Below are positions 1 to 7,635 of a DNA stretch of 64,000 nucleotides, in pieces. Where the stretch lies: positions 682,001 through 746,000 of the forward strand of contig OY762261.2 of the NCBI GenBank assembly GCA_963665405.2. Reading direction: 5' to 3'. The stretch comes from G963665405 sp963665405. GTDB lineage: Bacteria; Chloroflexota; Dehalococcoidia; Lucifugimonadales; G963665405. The notes beneath the pieces are model-generated. The model was not told the DNA's origin. It saw nothing but the letters and a program-made list of their open reading frames with translations, and searched no databases. A program made the translations under genes and the position numbers. Within the stretch, counting starts at the first letter, position 1; the number at the start of each line of letters is the position of its first letter.

Positions 1-1037
1 ACCCGCAGGATGCCGCCGGCGTCGACCCGCGCGATGCTGCCGCCTCCGGCGCCGAGTGTCTGGATGTCGATCATCGGCACGGCGATCTTCCAGCCCGACT
101 CGAACTGCTCGGTGGTCAGGTGCGGGCGTCCGTCCTCGATCAGAGAGATGTCGGTGCTGGTCCCGCCCATGTCGAACCCGATGATCCTGGAGACTCCCTG
201 CACCTCGCCGTAGTAAGACGCTCCTCGAACGCCACCCGCCGGACCGGACAGGATCGCCCGAACCGCTAGCCGGCTGGAGTCGCTGATGGGTGCGACTCCG
301 CCGTTCGACTGCATGATAAGTATCTCTCGATCGTGGCTGACGGAGGCGAGCCGTTTCTGGAGGTTCAGGAGGTACCGGCCGAAGACCGGACCTACGTACG
401 AGTTGACGACTGTCGTGCTGACCCGATCGAACTCCTTGATCTGCGGAAGGACCTCGTGGGAGTAAGACGCGTAGATATCGGGGAATCTGACCTTGATCCG
501 TTCCGCGACGCGCCTCTCGTGCGCGGGATTGAGGAACGAGAACAGGAAGCAGACGGCCAACGCCTCCGCCCCCTCCTCTTTCAAGTAGTCGAGAGCCTGT
601 TCGAGCGCCTCCTCATCGAGCGGCGTCTCTACCTTCCCATTAGAGCGGGTCCGCTCCGGGACTCCGACGCGCATGTGCCGCAGAGCCAGGGGCTCGACGG
701 GCTTCATCCGGAGGTTGTAGCGGTCTTCCTTCAGACCCTCCCGTAGCTCGAGCAGGTCCCTGAACCCCTCGGTGGTGATGAGGCCGACCTTCGCGCCCTT
801 TCGCTCGACCAGTGTGTTCGTCGCGACGGTCGTCCCGTGGACGACAAGCTCCGTCTGGGCCAGGAGCCCCTCCGGCGAGAGGCCATAGGCGGCGGCCGCG
901 TCCTTGAGCCCGTTCATCAGGCCGTCGGAGGGGTCGCGGGGCGTCGACTGGGTCTTGAAGTACCGGGGAGGGTCTCCCGATTTCACGACCACTAGGTCGG
1001 TGAAGGTGCCGCCGACGTCGATTCCGATCTTGAACAA
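1..1037 (-). CDS. hyuA: Hydantoinase/oxoprolinase family protein, subunit A (partial, C-terminus beyond window)
   Basis: This is the N-terminal 345 codons of an ATP-dependent hydantoinase/5-oxoprolinase-type enzyme; the gene runs off the left edge. The start is TTG (1035-1037), five bases after AAGGAGG. The product begins with the ASKHA nucleotide-binding signature IGIDVGGTFTDLVV (about residues 4-17). It continues with VVHGTTVATNTLVERKGAKV (about 65-84) and carries the second phosphate-binding motif FDMGGTSTDISLIEDG near residue 295. Family members hydrolyse cyclic amides (hydantoins, 5-oxoproline) or act as acetone carboxylase-like subunits; the substrate cannot be told from sequence. A HyuB partner would be expected just outside the window. 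The family is certain, the substrate unknown. Confidence 0.9.
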   Translation of the reverse strand, partial: MFKIGIDVGGTFTDLVVVKSGDPPRYFKTQSTPRDPSDGLMNGLKDAAAAYGLSPEGLLAQTELVVHGTTVATNTLVERKGAKVGLITTEGFRDLLELREGLKEDRYNLRMKPVEPLALRHMRVGVPERTRSNGKVETPLDEEALEQALDYLKEEGAEALAVCFLFSFLNPAHERRVAERIKVRFPDIYASYSHEVLPQIKEFDRVSTTVVNSYVGPVFGRYLLNLQKRLASVSHDREILIMQSNGGVAPISDSSRLAVRAILSGPAGGVRGASYYGEVQGVSRIIGFDMGGTSTDISLIEDGRPHLTTEQFESGWKIAVPMIDIQTLGAGGGSIARVDAGGILR

Positions 1038-1099
1038 TGGTGCCTCCTTGGGGTCGTGCCTGAATCTCCGGCATGCCAGCCCTCGTCCCGATGGTGGGA

Positions 1100-1165
1100 G
1101 CCTCCCCCGAAGGGGTGTCCCTCAGATATGCCTTTCTTTCTCTTTCACGGGATCGGGGGGCCGCT
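1100..1165 (+). repeat. Dispersed repeat family A, copy 1 (partial)
   Basis: This copy holds the GGTGTCCCTCAGATATGCC block followed by a pyrimidine-rich stretch and CACGGG. The same roughly 48-base segment recurs about 130 bases downstream in copy 2, so the two form a direct repeat in the 401-base gap between hyuA and the zinc-ribbon gene. The first hairpin's left arm is missing here. Confidence 0.7.
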
Positions 1166-1203
1166 CTCGGCAATGCCGGTCGTCATCCCGATGATCAGAA
1201 CGG

Positions 1204-1300
1204 GGAGTGCAGAGGGCGAAGCCTTCTGCCGGGAGTCTGAGGGTGTCCCTCAGATATGCCCGTCTTTCTTTTTCACGGGCTTGGGGGGCAGGGCCGGAGC
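1204..1300 (+). repeat. Dispersed repeat family A, copy 2
   Basis: This is a full element: GCAGAGGGC-GAA-GCCTTCTGC makes one hairpin and TCTGAGGG-TGT-CCCTCAGA makes the second. They are followed by the same T-rich stretch and CACGGG as copy 1. No gene lies under it. The rest of the gap up to 1438 holds only the leader of the next gene. Confidence 0.75.
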
Positions 1301-1438
1301 CGTTTTCGGCACGGCGCCTAGTATACCTTCACTATGCGATAATAGGGCAAACCGATCGCCTGCCGCGCCGTTACAGTACCTGTGGCGCTGTGGACAGCAG
1401 GCAAGGACCGGGCGTTTCCGTCCGGAGGGAGAACACGC

Positions 1439-1873
1439 ATGACCTGTCCGAGATGCAGCGGAACGCTGACGCTGGAGACGTACAAGGGCATCGAGGTGGA
1501 CCGTTGCTCTGAATGCAAGGGCCTCTGGCTCGATTACGACGAGCTGGATCAGCTCGAGGACACAGAGATGGACGACGACCGCCTCAAGGGGACCATGATG
1601 TATGCGGTACGGGCGAGCGACATCTCGTGTCCCAGGTGCTCCGGGCCCATGAAGACGTTCAACTACCGGGCGGTCAACCTTCCGCTCGATGTCTGCGAGG
1701 AGCAGCACGGCTTCTGGCTCGACGCCGGAGAGGAGAAGCGGGTCCTCGAGCTGATGAAACAGCGAATCAAGGATCTGAACAGGTCCGGTCAGGCGGAGGC
1801 CGACTGGAGCAACACGCTTCGGAAGCTAAAGTCCAAGTCGATGTCCGACCGGTTCAAGGGGATGTTCCGCTAG
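1439..1873 (+). CDS. Tandem zinc-ribbon (zf-TFIIB) protein
   Basis: This is a 144-residue cytoplasmic protein with two TFIIB-type zinc ribbons. The first uses C3-x2-C6 and C23-x2-C26 followed by GLWLD. The second uses C64-x2-C67 and C86-x3-H90 followed by GFWLD, so its last ligand is probably histidine. The C-terminus (about 100-144) is a basic, probably helical tail. The ATG at 1439 follows GGAGG at a normal spacing; an upstream GTG at 1382 has no ribosome site. zf-TFIIB proteins are of uncertain role, and some bind nucleic acid. It stands alone between repeat copies, so context gives no function. Confidence 0.85.
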   Translation: MTCPRCSGTLTLETYKGIEVDRCSECKGLWLDYDELDQLEDTEMDDDRLKGTMMYAVRASDISCPRCSGPMKTFNYRAVNLPLDVCEEQHGFWLDAGEEKRVLELMKQRIKDLNRSGQAEADWSNTLRKLKSKSMSDRFKGMFR

Positions 1874-1914
1874 CAGGGGCGTCTTAAGAAGCCCCTTCGA
1901 CGGGCCCAGGGCAG

Positions 1915-1960
1915 GCTCTCAGACTCCCGGCAATCCCGACCTGTCGGGATCTGCACACCA
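1915..1960 (-). repeat. Dispersed repeat family A, copy 3 (inverted, partial)
   Basis: In the inverted orientation this reads CTCAGACTCCCGGCAATCCC and then GACCTGTCGGGATCTGC. It keeps hairpin II (ATCCCGAC/GTCGGGAT), while hairpin I is reduced to one arm. It lies just downstream of the zinc-ribbon gene. Confidence 0.7.
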
Positions 1961-2033
1961 CATATTTCATCATCCCGCGAGGGAGAGCCCGCGACGATCT
2001 CTGCCTGACGCTCCCCCTGCGAAGGGCCGGCCC

Positions 2034-2159
2034 CTACCACCAAGAGACCTTCTCGACGTACCTCATCAGCAGTACGACCAGCACCATGTACAGGGTGAGT
2101 ACCAGACCCACCCAGTTCTCGTAGGCTCGGACCGCGCGCACCTTCACGTCTTCGCCCAT
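2034..2159 (-). CDS. Small predicted membrane protein (41 aa)
   Basis: This 41-codon ORF starts with ATG (2157-2159) and has GAGGAG upstream at a workable spacing. The product has a charged N-terminus (GEDVKVRAVRAYENW), one hydrophobic segment of about 18 residues (VGLVLTLYMVLVVLLM), and a short basic/aromatic tail ending in SWW. It sits 80 bases upstream of the universal stress protein stop, on the same strand. A single transmembrane helix is all that can be predicted. No family is recognised. The ribosome site and clean hydrophobic segment argue that it is real. Confidence 0.55.
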   Translation of the reverse strand: MGEDVKVRAVRAYENWVGLVLTLYMVLVVLLMRYVEKVSWW

Positions 2160-2239
2160 CGCTCGCCTCCTCGGGACTGGTCTAGTCCTGTCTGTTCAGG
2201 AGGTCGCTGCCTCATCCACACCCTCGGGTCCGGCTCGGC

Positions 2240-2707
2240 CTACCTAGCCGGCAGCACCAGAACGGGCGTGTCGCCGTTACGAATGACCTCCGTCACGCTT
2301 CCCATGAAGAACCGCTTGAGGCCGCTGTACCCGTGCCTGCTCATCGTGATGAGGTCGATGTCGTTGTTTTTGGCGTAGTCGACAATGTTCTCGTCCGCGG
2401 CGCCCTCGGCGAGGGTAGTCTTCACGGTGAGGCCCTGGGTCTTGAGCTGCGCCGCGATCCCGTCGAGGTACTGTCTGCCCCTCGATAGGCGCGCCTCCAC
2501 GAGGTTTCTCGCAAGGTCTCTCTCAAGCTCCAGGGCGGCCGGCGAGATGCCCATGCCCGCGCCGCCCCCCTCGATCTCCACGTGCCGCGAGATAACCTGG
2601 ATCAGATGAAGCGTGGCGTTGAAGGTCTTGACGAGATCTAAGGCGGTCGGAAGCGCCTTCTCGCCGAGGCCGGAGCCGTCAAGTGGCAGTAGAATATTCG
2701 AGAAGAT
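2240..2707 (-). CDS. Universal stress protein (UspA family), apparent ATC start
   Basis: This is a UspA-fold protein of about 155 residues. It begins with the family's first strand (NILLPLDGSGLGEKAL), has the ITMSRHGYSGLKRFFMGSVTE nucleotide-binding region near the C-terminus, and ends VLVLPAR. An ATG/GTG/TTG rule would start it at a GTG near 2581 and cut off the essential first strand and helix. In frame, the only position next to a good ribosome site (AGGAGG, five-base gap) is ATC at 2705-2707. Either ATC is the start or an ATG has been altered. The divergent region to the kinase gene carries an operator array. Family members bind ATP or AMP and aid stress survival. Confidence 0.85.
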   Translation of the reverse strand: MFSNILLPLDGSGLGEKALPTALDLVKTFNATLHLIQVISRHVEIEGGGAGMGISPAALELERDLARNLVEARLSRGRQYLDGIAAQLKTQGLTVKTTLAEGAADENIVDYAKNNDIDLITMSRHGYSGLKRFFMGSVTEVIRNGDTPVLVLPAR

Positions 2708-2803
2708 GGGAGCCTCCTCACGACCCGGCGATCCCCACCGCGGTGGACCGTGTCCCAGGTAGGCATCGCCACAGGGCCAGACAGCGGTCCGGCAACGATG
2801 TGA

Positions 2804-2855
2804 TTCACCGGCGGTTCACCGAATGTTCACCGGAAATTCACCGAGGCAATATTAT
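2804..2855 (+). promoter_or_regulatory. PHO-box-like operator: four direct repeats at 11-bp period, with overlapping promoter
   Basis: TTCACCG occurs exactly four times, at 2804, 2815, 2826 and 2837, each followed by four variable bases. The period is therefore a constant 11 bp, one DNA turn. The third unit can serve as the -35 element (TTCACC, 2826-2831), with TATTAT at 2850-2855 after an 18-base spacer. Direct repeats of this layout are known as binding sites of PhoB/PhoP-type OmpR-family regulators. The repeats read toward the histidine kinase gene at 3097. The rest of the 389-base gap (2708-3096) holds no convincing gene. Confidence 0.7.
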
Positions 2856-3096
2856 ATCCCCGAAACCGGAGAGGCAACCCCCAGTTTTTCCGAGAAGTGA
2901 GGCTTCGGAATTGCGGGCAGAACGGAGCCCGGACGCTCTACTCGGGAGAGGCTGTCGTTGCGGCGCGCGGCCGCTCACGACCGATGCTCTCGCACGATCG
3001 GCGGACATCTTCGGGCTGCCGCCATGAGGCGCAAGGCGCTGCTGGCGGAATCGAAGCGATTTCGCTAGACTGTGAGCCTCACGAATTACGTTCTGA

Positions 3097-4362
3097 ATGA
3101 GCGAGGCCGTGGAGCGTAACACCCTTCCGACATACGCCGTCTTCGACGACTATCGATACACGCAGCGCATTGCCGTGGTCGTCCGGTGGTTCCTGCTGGC
3201 CGCGTGGCTCTTCGTCCTCAACTACCGGGTCGAGGCCGACTCTACCCTGTTCATCCTGGACGGCATGGGCGTCGCGTTGATCGCCGTCAATGGTTACGTC
3301 CATTGGAGGCTTTGGAGAGGCCGTCCAGTCACCCGAGCCTATGTCCTGGCGCTGAGCATAATGGACCTGAGCATCATCACGGCGGGTATCGGCATAACCA
3401 GCCGGTTCGACAATACGTTCTTCGTGTTCTACTATCCCGCGCTGCTCGGCCTTTCTCTCGTATTCTCTTCACGCCGCCTGAGCTTCGCGGCCGTAACCGC
3501 GGTGGCCGCCGCCTACCTGGCGATCAGTCTGGCCCTCGACCCCGGAATCAGCGTCGAAAACCGGGAGGAACGCGTATTGACGGTGCGGATCGTGACGATG
3601 TTCGCCGTGGTGGCCGCGGCCAACCTGATGGTCCGGTTGGAGACGAGCCGGCGCCGGGAGGCGGTCGAGGCCGAGCGGGCCAGGGCGCAAGAGAACCTGG
3701 AGCTCCAGAAGAAAGCCCAGGAGGCCGCGCTGGCTGCTCAGGAGGAGCGGGCCCGCATCGCCCGTGAGATCCACGACGGGGTCGCCCAGTCGATGTACGC
3801 CCTCAGCCTGAGCCTGGAGACCTGTGCCGACCTCGCCGAGAGGGAGAACGGCCCGGTCCTTCGGGACCGGCTCCAAAAGCTGGTCCCTCTGGCCAAGAAG
3901 ACCCTGCTTGAGACGCGTCACTACATCTATGACCTGAAGCCGCTTCTCGCCGGCGAGAGCGGGCTGGAGGCCGTGGCCGAGAACCAGGCTAAAGAGTTCG
4001 AGATGGTCTCGGGGCTGCCCGTTAGCGTCTCGGTGCAAGGAGAGCCGTTCCAGGTGCCGATGGCCGTCGCGACCGGCTTCTACAGGCTCCTCCAGGAGGC
4101 GCTGGCCAACGTCCTCAAGCACGCCAGGGCGTCCAAGGTTACCGTGGATCTGACGTTCGAGCCCGGACTAGTTCGCCTGACCGTGAGAGATGACGGGGCC
4201 GGTTTCGACGTCGACAACCTTCGGCCCGGCTATGGCCTGGACAACATGCGTGACAGGGCCGAGGAGATGGGCGGCACCTTTGAGATGACCAGCGCACCCG
4301 ACGAGGGGACCTGCATCAGCGTCGCACTGCCGGCGCAGGAGGTGAAGCATGAGGTCAACTAA
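3097..4362 (+). CDS. Sensor histidine kinase, NarL/DegS-LiaS type (HisKA_3)
   Basis: This 421-residue membrane kinase has an N-terminal half with about six hydrophobic helices (roughly 25-185), including the stretch FFVFYYPALLGL. A charged coiled-coil linker (about 190-215) follows. The HisKA_3 box ARIAREIHDGVAQSM places the phospho-acceptor at H226. The ATPase domain has N338 in the EALANVLKHA box, DDGAGFD (G1) and GYGLDNMRDRAEEMGG (G2). It autophosphorylates and passes phosphate to the overlapping response regulator. The input domain closely resembles two stand-alone membrane proteins downstream (6079-6941, 6978-7625), which suggests one shared signal. The ligand is unknown. Confidence 0.93.
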   Translation: MSEAVERNTLPTYAVFDDYRYTQRIAVVVRWFLLAAWLFVLNYRVEADSTLFILDGMGVALIAVNGYVHWRLWRGRPVTRAYVLALSIMDLSIITAGIGITSRFDNTFFVFYYPALLGLSLVFSSRRLSFAAVTAVAAAYLAISLALDPGISVENREERVLTVRIVTMFAVVAAANLMVRLETSRRREAVEAERARAQENLELQKKAQEAALAAQEERARIAREIHDGVAQSMYALSLSLETCADLAERENGPVLRDRLQKLVPLAKKTLLETRHYIYDLKPLLAGESGLEAVAENQAKEFEMVSGLPVSVSVQGEPFQVPMAVATGFYRLLQEALANVLKHARASKVTVDLTFEPGLVRLTVRDDGAGFDVDNLRPGYGLDNMRDRAEEMGGTFEMTSAPDEGTCISVALPAQEVKHEVN

Positions 4363-5011
4363 GGTGATGATCGTGGACGACCACGAGGTTGTACGCATGG
4401 GCCTGAGATCCGCGCTGGAGCCGGAGGACGACATCGAGGTGGTCGCGGACGTGGGCGACGCCCAGGCCGCGATGCGGGAGGCTGAGATACACCGGCCCGA
4501 CGTCGTTCTCATGGACGTCCGGATGCCGGGCACCGATGGGATCGAGGCCTGCCGCCGGCTCCGTGAGGAGCTTCCCGAAACGAGGGTCGTGATGCTGACC
4601 TCTTACAGCGACGAGGACGCGGTCTTCGCGTCGATCATGGCGGGGGCGGCGGGCTATCTGCTGAAAAACACGAGCCGCGCGGAGCTTCTGAGCGCGTTGA
4701 GGTCCGTCGCCGCCGGGGAGTCGCTCCTGGACCCAGGCGTCACCTCTCGGGTGTTTTCCCGCCTGAAGGAACTGACCGCCAAGGAGCAGTCCTGGGAGCC
4801 GGCCTCTCTTTCCGAGCGCGAGAAAGAGGTTCTGGCCCTGGTCGCCCAGGGCATGACCAACCGGGAGATCGCGGGTCAGCTGATCATAAGCGGACATACG
4901 GCCCGCAATCACGTCAGCCGCATCCTGGACAAGCTCGGGCTGGGATGCCGCAGCGAAGCCGCGTCGTTTGCTACCCGCCACGGCCTGGTGGATCCACCCA
5001 AGTCCGACTAG
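4349..5011 (+). CDS. Response regulator, NarL/FixJ family
   Basis: This 220-residue partner of the kinase upstream overlaps it by 14 bases, so the two are translationally coupled. The receiver domain (1-120) has the acidic pair DD at the N-terminus, phospho-acceptor D56 in VVLMDVRMPGTDG, the conserved T in VVMLTSYSDED and K in YLLKNTS. The C-terminal LuxR-type helix-turn-helix (about 150-212) shows LSEREKEVLALVAQGMTNRE and the recognition helix TARNHVSRILDKLG. It probably activates the PspA/membrane genes that follow after a 313-base gap; that target is inferred from position only. Confidence 0.93.
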   Translation: MRSTKVMIVDDHEVVRMGLRSALEPEDDIEVVADVGDAQAAMREAEIHRPDVVLMDVRMPGTDGIEACRRLREELPETRVVMLTSYSDEDAVFASIMAGAAGYLLKNTSRAELLSALRSVAAGESLLDPGVTSRVFSRLKELTAKEQSWEPASLSEREKEVLALVAQGMTNREIAGQLIISGHTARNHVSRILDKLGLGCRSEAASFATRHGLVDPPKSD

Positions 5012-5042
5012 GTTCGGATGCAAGTGCGCACCGCCTGATCTG

Positions 5043-5130
5043 TCCCACCCGCCCACCCGGAGAGTGATCCCCTGGGGGACGCCCCCAAACCCCGCAAAGG
5101 GGGCCTGGCCCCCTTAGAACCCCCGGCAGG
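5043..5130 (+). repeat. Dispersed repeat family B, copy 1
   Basis: A C-rich block CACCCGCCCACC is followed by CCCCCAAACCCCGCAAAGGG, the hairpin GGGGGC-CTG-GCCCCC and TAGAACCCCC. It lies in the 313-base gap between the response regulator and the first pspA-like gene. No other feature was found there apart from that gene's ribosome site. Confidence 0.75.
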
Positions 5131-5324
5131 GCTCTGATCTCTTGGGCCAACCCATCCTGGGTGGTTCCACCCTCTCAGCCCCTAGCCAATCGCAGCCTCA
5201 CCGGACCCACTCACATCCTCACCCAACGGTACCCCTACCACGCGACTTTGGGTCATCCGCACCTCGTTGCCTGTACTTGATTCGTCCAGAATCGAGAGCG
5301 AATCACTCAGAAGGAGGTGACGAG

Positions 5325-6077
5325 TTGGGTCTCATATCTAGGTTCTTACTGCTCTTCAAGGCGAAGGCGAGCTCTGCCATGGACAAGGTCGAGGACCCCA
5401 GGGAGATGCTCGACTACGCGTATGAGCAGCAACAGGAGCTGCTTCGAAAGACGAAGCAGGGTCTGCTCGAGGTGGCGACGGCGAAGACGCGGCTAGAGAA
5501 GCAGGCCGACAAGCTCCGCGGGCAGGTCCCGAAAATCGGGGATCAGGCCAGGCGGGCGCTCGGCATGGGTCGAGAAGATCTGGCCGTGATCGCGCTCCAG
5601 CGCAAGCAGACCGTTTTGGCGGAGCTGGAGCAGCTCGACGTTCAGGCCGCAGAGGTCGCCGGGGAGCAGAAACGGCTGGCCGAGGTAAGCCAGCAGCTGG
5701 CCGCCAGGATCGAGGAGTTCCGGATCCAGCGGGACGTAGTATCCGCTCGATACAGCGCCGCCAGGGCCCAGGTTCGCGTCAGCGAGGCGGTGACCGGCGT
5801 CTCCGGTGAGTTCGCCGATCTCAGCATGGCCCTGGGGCGGGCGGTCGAGAAGACCGAGCGGATGCAGGCGCGCGCCTCGGCCATCGAGTCGCTGGTAGGG
5901 TCGGGCGCCCTGGCACTGCCGACCCACAGCGGCGACCAGGTCGAGGCTGAGCTTCGGCAGCTGGCGGCGAGCAACGCGGTGGAAGGCGACCTGGCGGCCC
6001 TGAAGGCCGAGCTGGGTCCCGGCACACACAGGCCGGCGCTAGGCAATGGCGACGAGCAAGAAGAAAGGAGCGAGTGA
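5325..6077 (+). CDS. PspA/IM30-family protein, copy 1
   Basis: This is a 250-residue phage-shock-protein-A homologue. It opens with an amphipathic stretch (LGLISRFLLLFKAKASSAMDK) like the membrane-binding helix 0 of PspA/Vipp1. EDPREMLDYAYEQQQELLRK follows, then long heptad-rich helices to about residue 200. The start is TTG at 5325, preceded by AAGGAGG; an upstream in-frame start at 5142 would add an unlike leader containing repeat sequence. PspA proteins polymerise on and stabilise damaged membranes. The gene heads a four-gene run with two membrane proteins and a second pspA, and a kinase/regulator pair lies just upstream. Confidence 0.88.
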   Translation: MGLISRFLLLFKAKASSAMDKVEDPREMLDYAYEQQQELLRKTKQGLLEVATAKTRLEKQADKLRGQVPKIGDQARRALGMGREDLAVIALQRKQTVLAELEQLDVQAAEVAGEQKRLAEVSQQLAARIEEFRIQRDVVSARYSAARAQVRVSEAVTGVSGEFADLSMALGRAVEKTERMQARASAIESLVGSGALALPTHSGDQVEAELRQLAASNAVEGDLAALKAELGPGTHRPALGNGDEQEERSE

Positions 6078-6078
6078 A

Positions 6079-6941
6079 ATGGCAAAAGCGAGTAGACAAA
6101 AGAATGAGTGGAAGGTCGACCTGCCCGGAGAGAAGGTACGGTACTTCCAGGCCTATAGCGATGCAAGGTCATGTGCGGAGAGGGCCGACACGGCCAGCCT
6201 CTTCAAGTACATGGACGGGAATTGGGAGCTGGCCTTCCAGTTCCAGGAAGGCCGGGCGGTCGACGTCGACCGCGACGACCCGCCGGAGGAGCGCGCCCAC
6301 CCTGTCCGAGGGGAAGGGTCCGAGGGCCTGTTCCAAGGTCTGTTCGGTGGCGGCGCCGAGAGCACCGACAACCTGGCTCACGGCCAGGTTGTAATCATCG
6401 CCGCCCGGTGGGTTCTGATCGTGGCAGGTCTTGTCCTGGCCCTGTGGATCACAGACGACACGAGCAACCTTGCCGTTCAGCTGGTGGTCATCCTGGGACT
6501 GGCGGTGGGCAACTTCTACCTCCACTCTCAGGTCCTGCAGCGGCGGCCGGCTATGTCGGCGGTCGTCTACGCAGCCAGCGCCGGGGACCTGACGGTGATC
6601 TCACTGCTCGTTGGGATGGGGGGCGGCCTGGAGTCGGGCCTGTTCGTGTTCTACTTCCCCGCCATCCTCGCACTGTCGGTGGCGTTCCACCCACGGGTTA
6701 CGGCCTTCTTTGCCGGCACGACCATACTGGTCTATGGAGTGATCGGCGCCTCCACGCTCAGCCGGGCCAGCGGCGAGGTCCTTGTCACCCGGTGGGGGGC
6801 GGCCTGATCATGCTCGCCGCTGTAGCGGTGTGCGGAAGCATCTACTGGCAGATCGAGCGCAGCCGGCGTGAGACCGCCGCCGAGCGGCAGGAGTCTCTCG
6901 AGGCCCAGGTCAGGCGAGAAGTTCCGGCCAGCCAGAAGTAA
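6079..6941 (+). CDS. Orphan membrane sensor-like protein, copy 1 (frameshifted at about 6794-6799)
   Basis: The ATG at 6079 follows AAAGGAG and is two bases after the pspA stop. A soluble N-terminal part of about 100 residues precedes several hydrophobic helices with GLFVFYFPAILALSVAF, which match the kinase input domain (FFVFYYPALLGLSLVF). The frame stops at 6807. The expected last helix and basic tail (LIMLAAVAVCGSIYWQIERS) lie in another frame, running to a stop at 6941. The switch falls at a run of six G (6794-6799): one missing G would explain it, by mutation, sequencing error or programmed slippage. The paralogue at 6978 is intact. No kinase domain follows. No named family is recognised. 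Confidence 0.75.
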
Positions 6942-6977
6942 TCGACATAGCCAAACGCACTCGAAAGGAGAACAGCG

Positions 6978-7625
6978 ATGGTTAGCGTAAGGAGCAAAGA
7001 GCAAGAGGCGGCAGAGGACGTCTTCTTCGGACAGGTCGTGATGATCTGGGCGCGGTGGTTCCTCATCGCCGCCGGGGCGGTCCTGGTTCTGTGGACAGCC
7101 GAAAGCGATAACGACAGGGTGATCGGGATCCTCCCGGTGCTGGGGCTGATGGGCGTCAACTTCTTCCTGCACGGCCGGTACCTGATGGAGAAGCCGGGCA
7201 ACCAGGCGCTGATCGCGACCGCCAGCATGATCGACGTCGCGATCATCACCGTCGTGGTCATGTTTGTCGGCGACGAAACGGGGCTGAGCAGTCCGTTCTT
7301 CATCATGTACTACCCGGTCCTGCTGGCGTTCGCCTTCGTGATGCCGAGGAAGACCACCCTGGTCTACACGGCGGCCGTAGTTGGCGCCTACGCCGCGGCG
7401 GCCATAGTGGGTAACATGCTGGGCGACGCGACGCCGGTTCTCGACGTGGCCTCGGGAAAGACTCTCCTGACCCGTGTGATAACCCTGGCGGCAATGGGCG
7501 GGCTGGCGTCCTTCTACTGGAGGATCCAGCGAGACCGGCGACACGCGTCCTCGGGTGAGTCTGCGGAGACGCAGCAGGAGCCCGCGGTCTCCTCTCCTAG
7601 GCAGGACCCCAAGTGTCGAGAGTGA
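6978..7625 (+). CDS. Orphan membrane sensor-like protein, copy 2
   Basis: This 215-residue integral membrane protein has about six hydrophobic segments between residues 20 and 185. It is homologous by eye to copy 1 and to the input domain of the histidine kinase at 3097: RWFLIAAGAVLVLW, FFIMYYPVLLAFAFVM, and a last helix ending in a basic run WRIQRDRRH. It lacks copy 1's 100-residue soluble N-terminus, and its tail (185-215) is polar and probably disordered. The ATG follows AAAGGAGAACAGCG. Eleven bases separate it from the next pspA. It is probably a sensor or membrane platform for PspA without signalling output; this is inferred from context. Confidence 0.82.
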   Translation: MVSVRSKEQEAAEDVFFGQVVMIWARWFLIAAGAVLVLWTAESDNDRVIGILPVLGLMGVNFFLHGRYLMEKPGNQALIATASMIDVAIITVVVMFVGDETGLSSPFFIMYYPVLLAFAFVMPRKTTLVYTAAVVGAYAAAAIVGNMLGDATPVLDVASGKTLLTRVITLAAMGGLASFYWRIQRDRRHASSGESAETQQEPAVSSPRQDPKCRE

Positions 7626-7635
7626 GGAAGACGTC

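Noticed and set aside
2897..3100. 67-codon ORF between the operator array and the kinase gene
   Set aside because: There is no ribosome site, and composition is Arg/Gly/Ser-rich with no recognisable feature.
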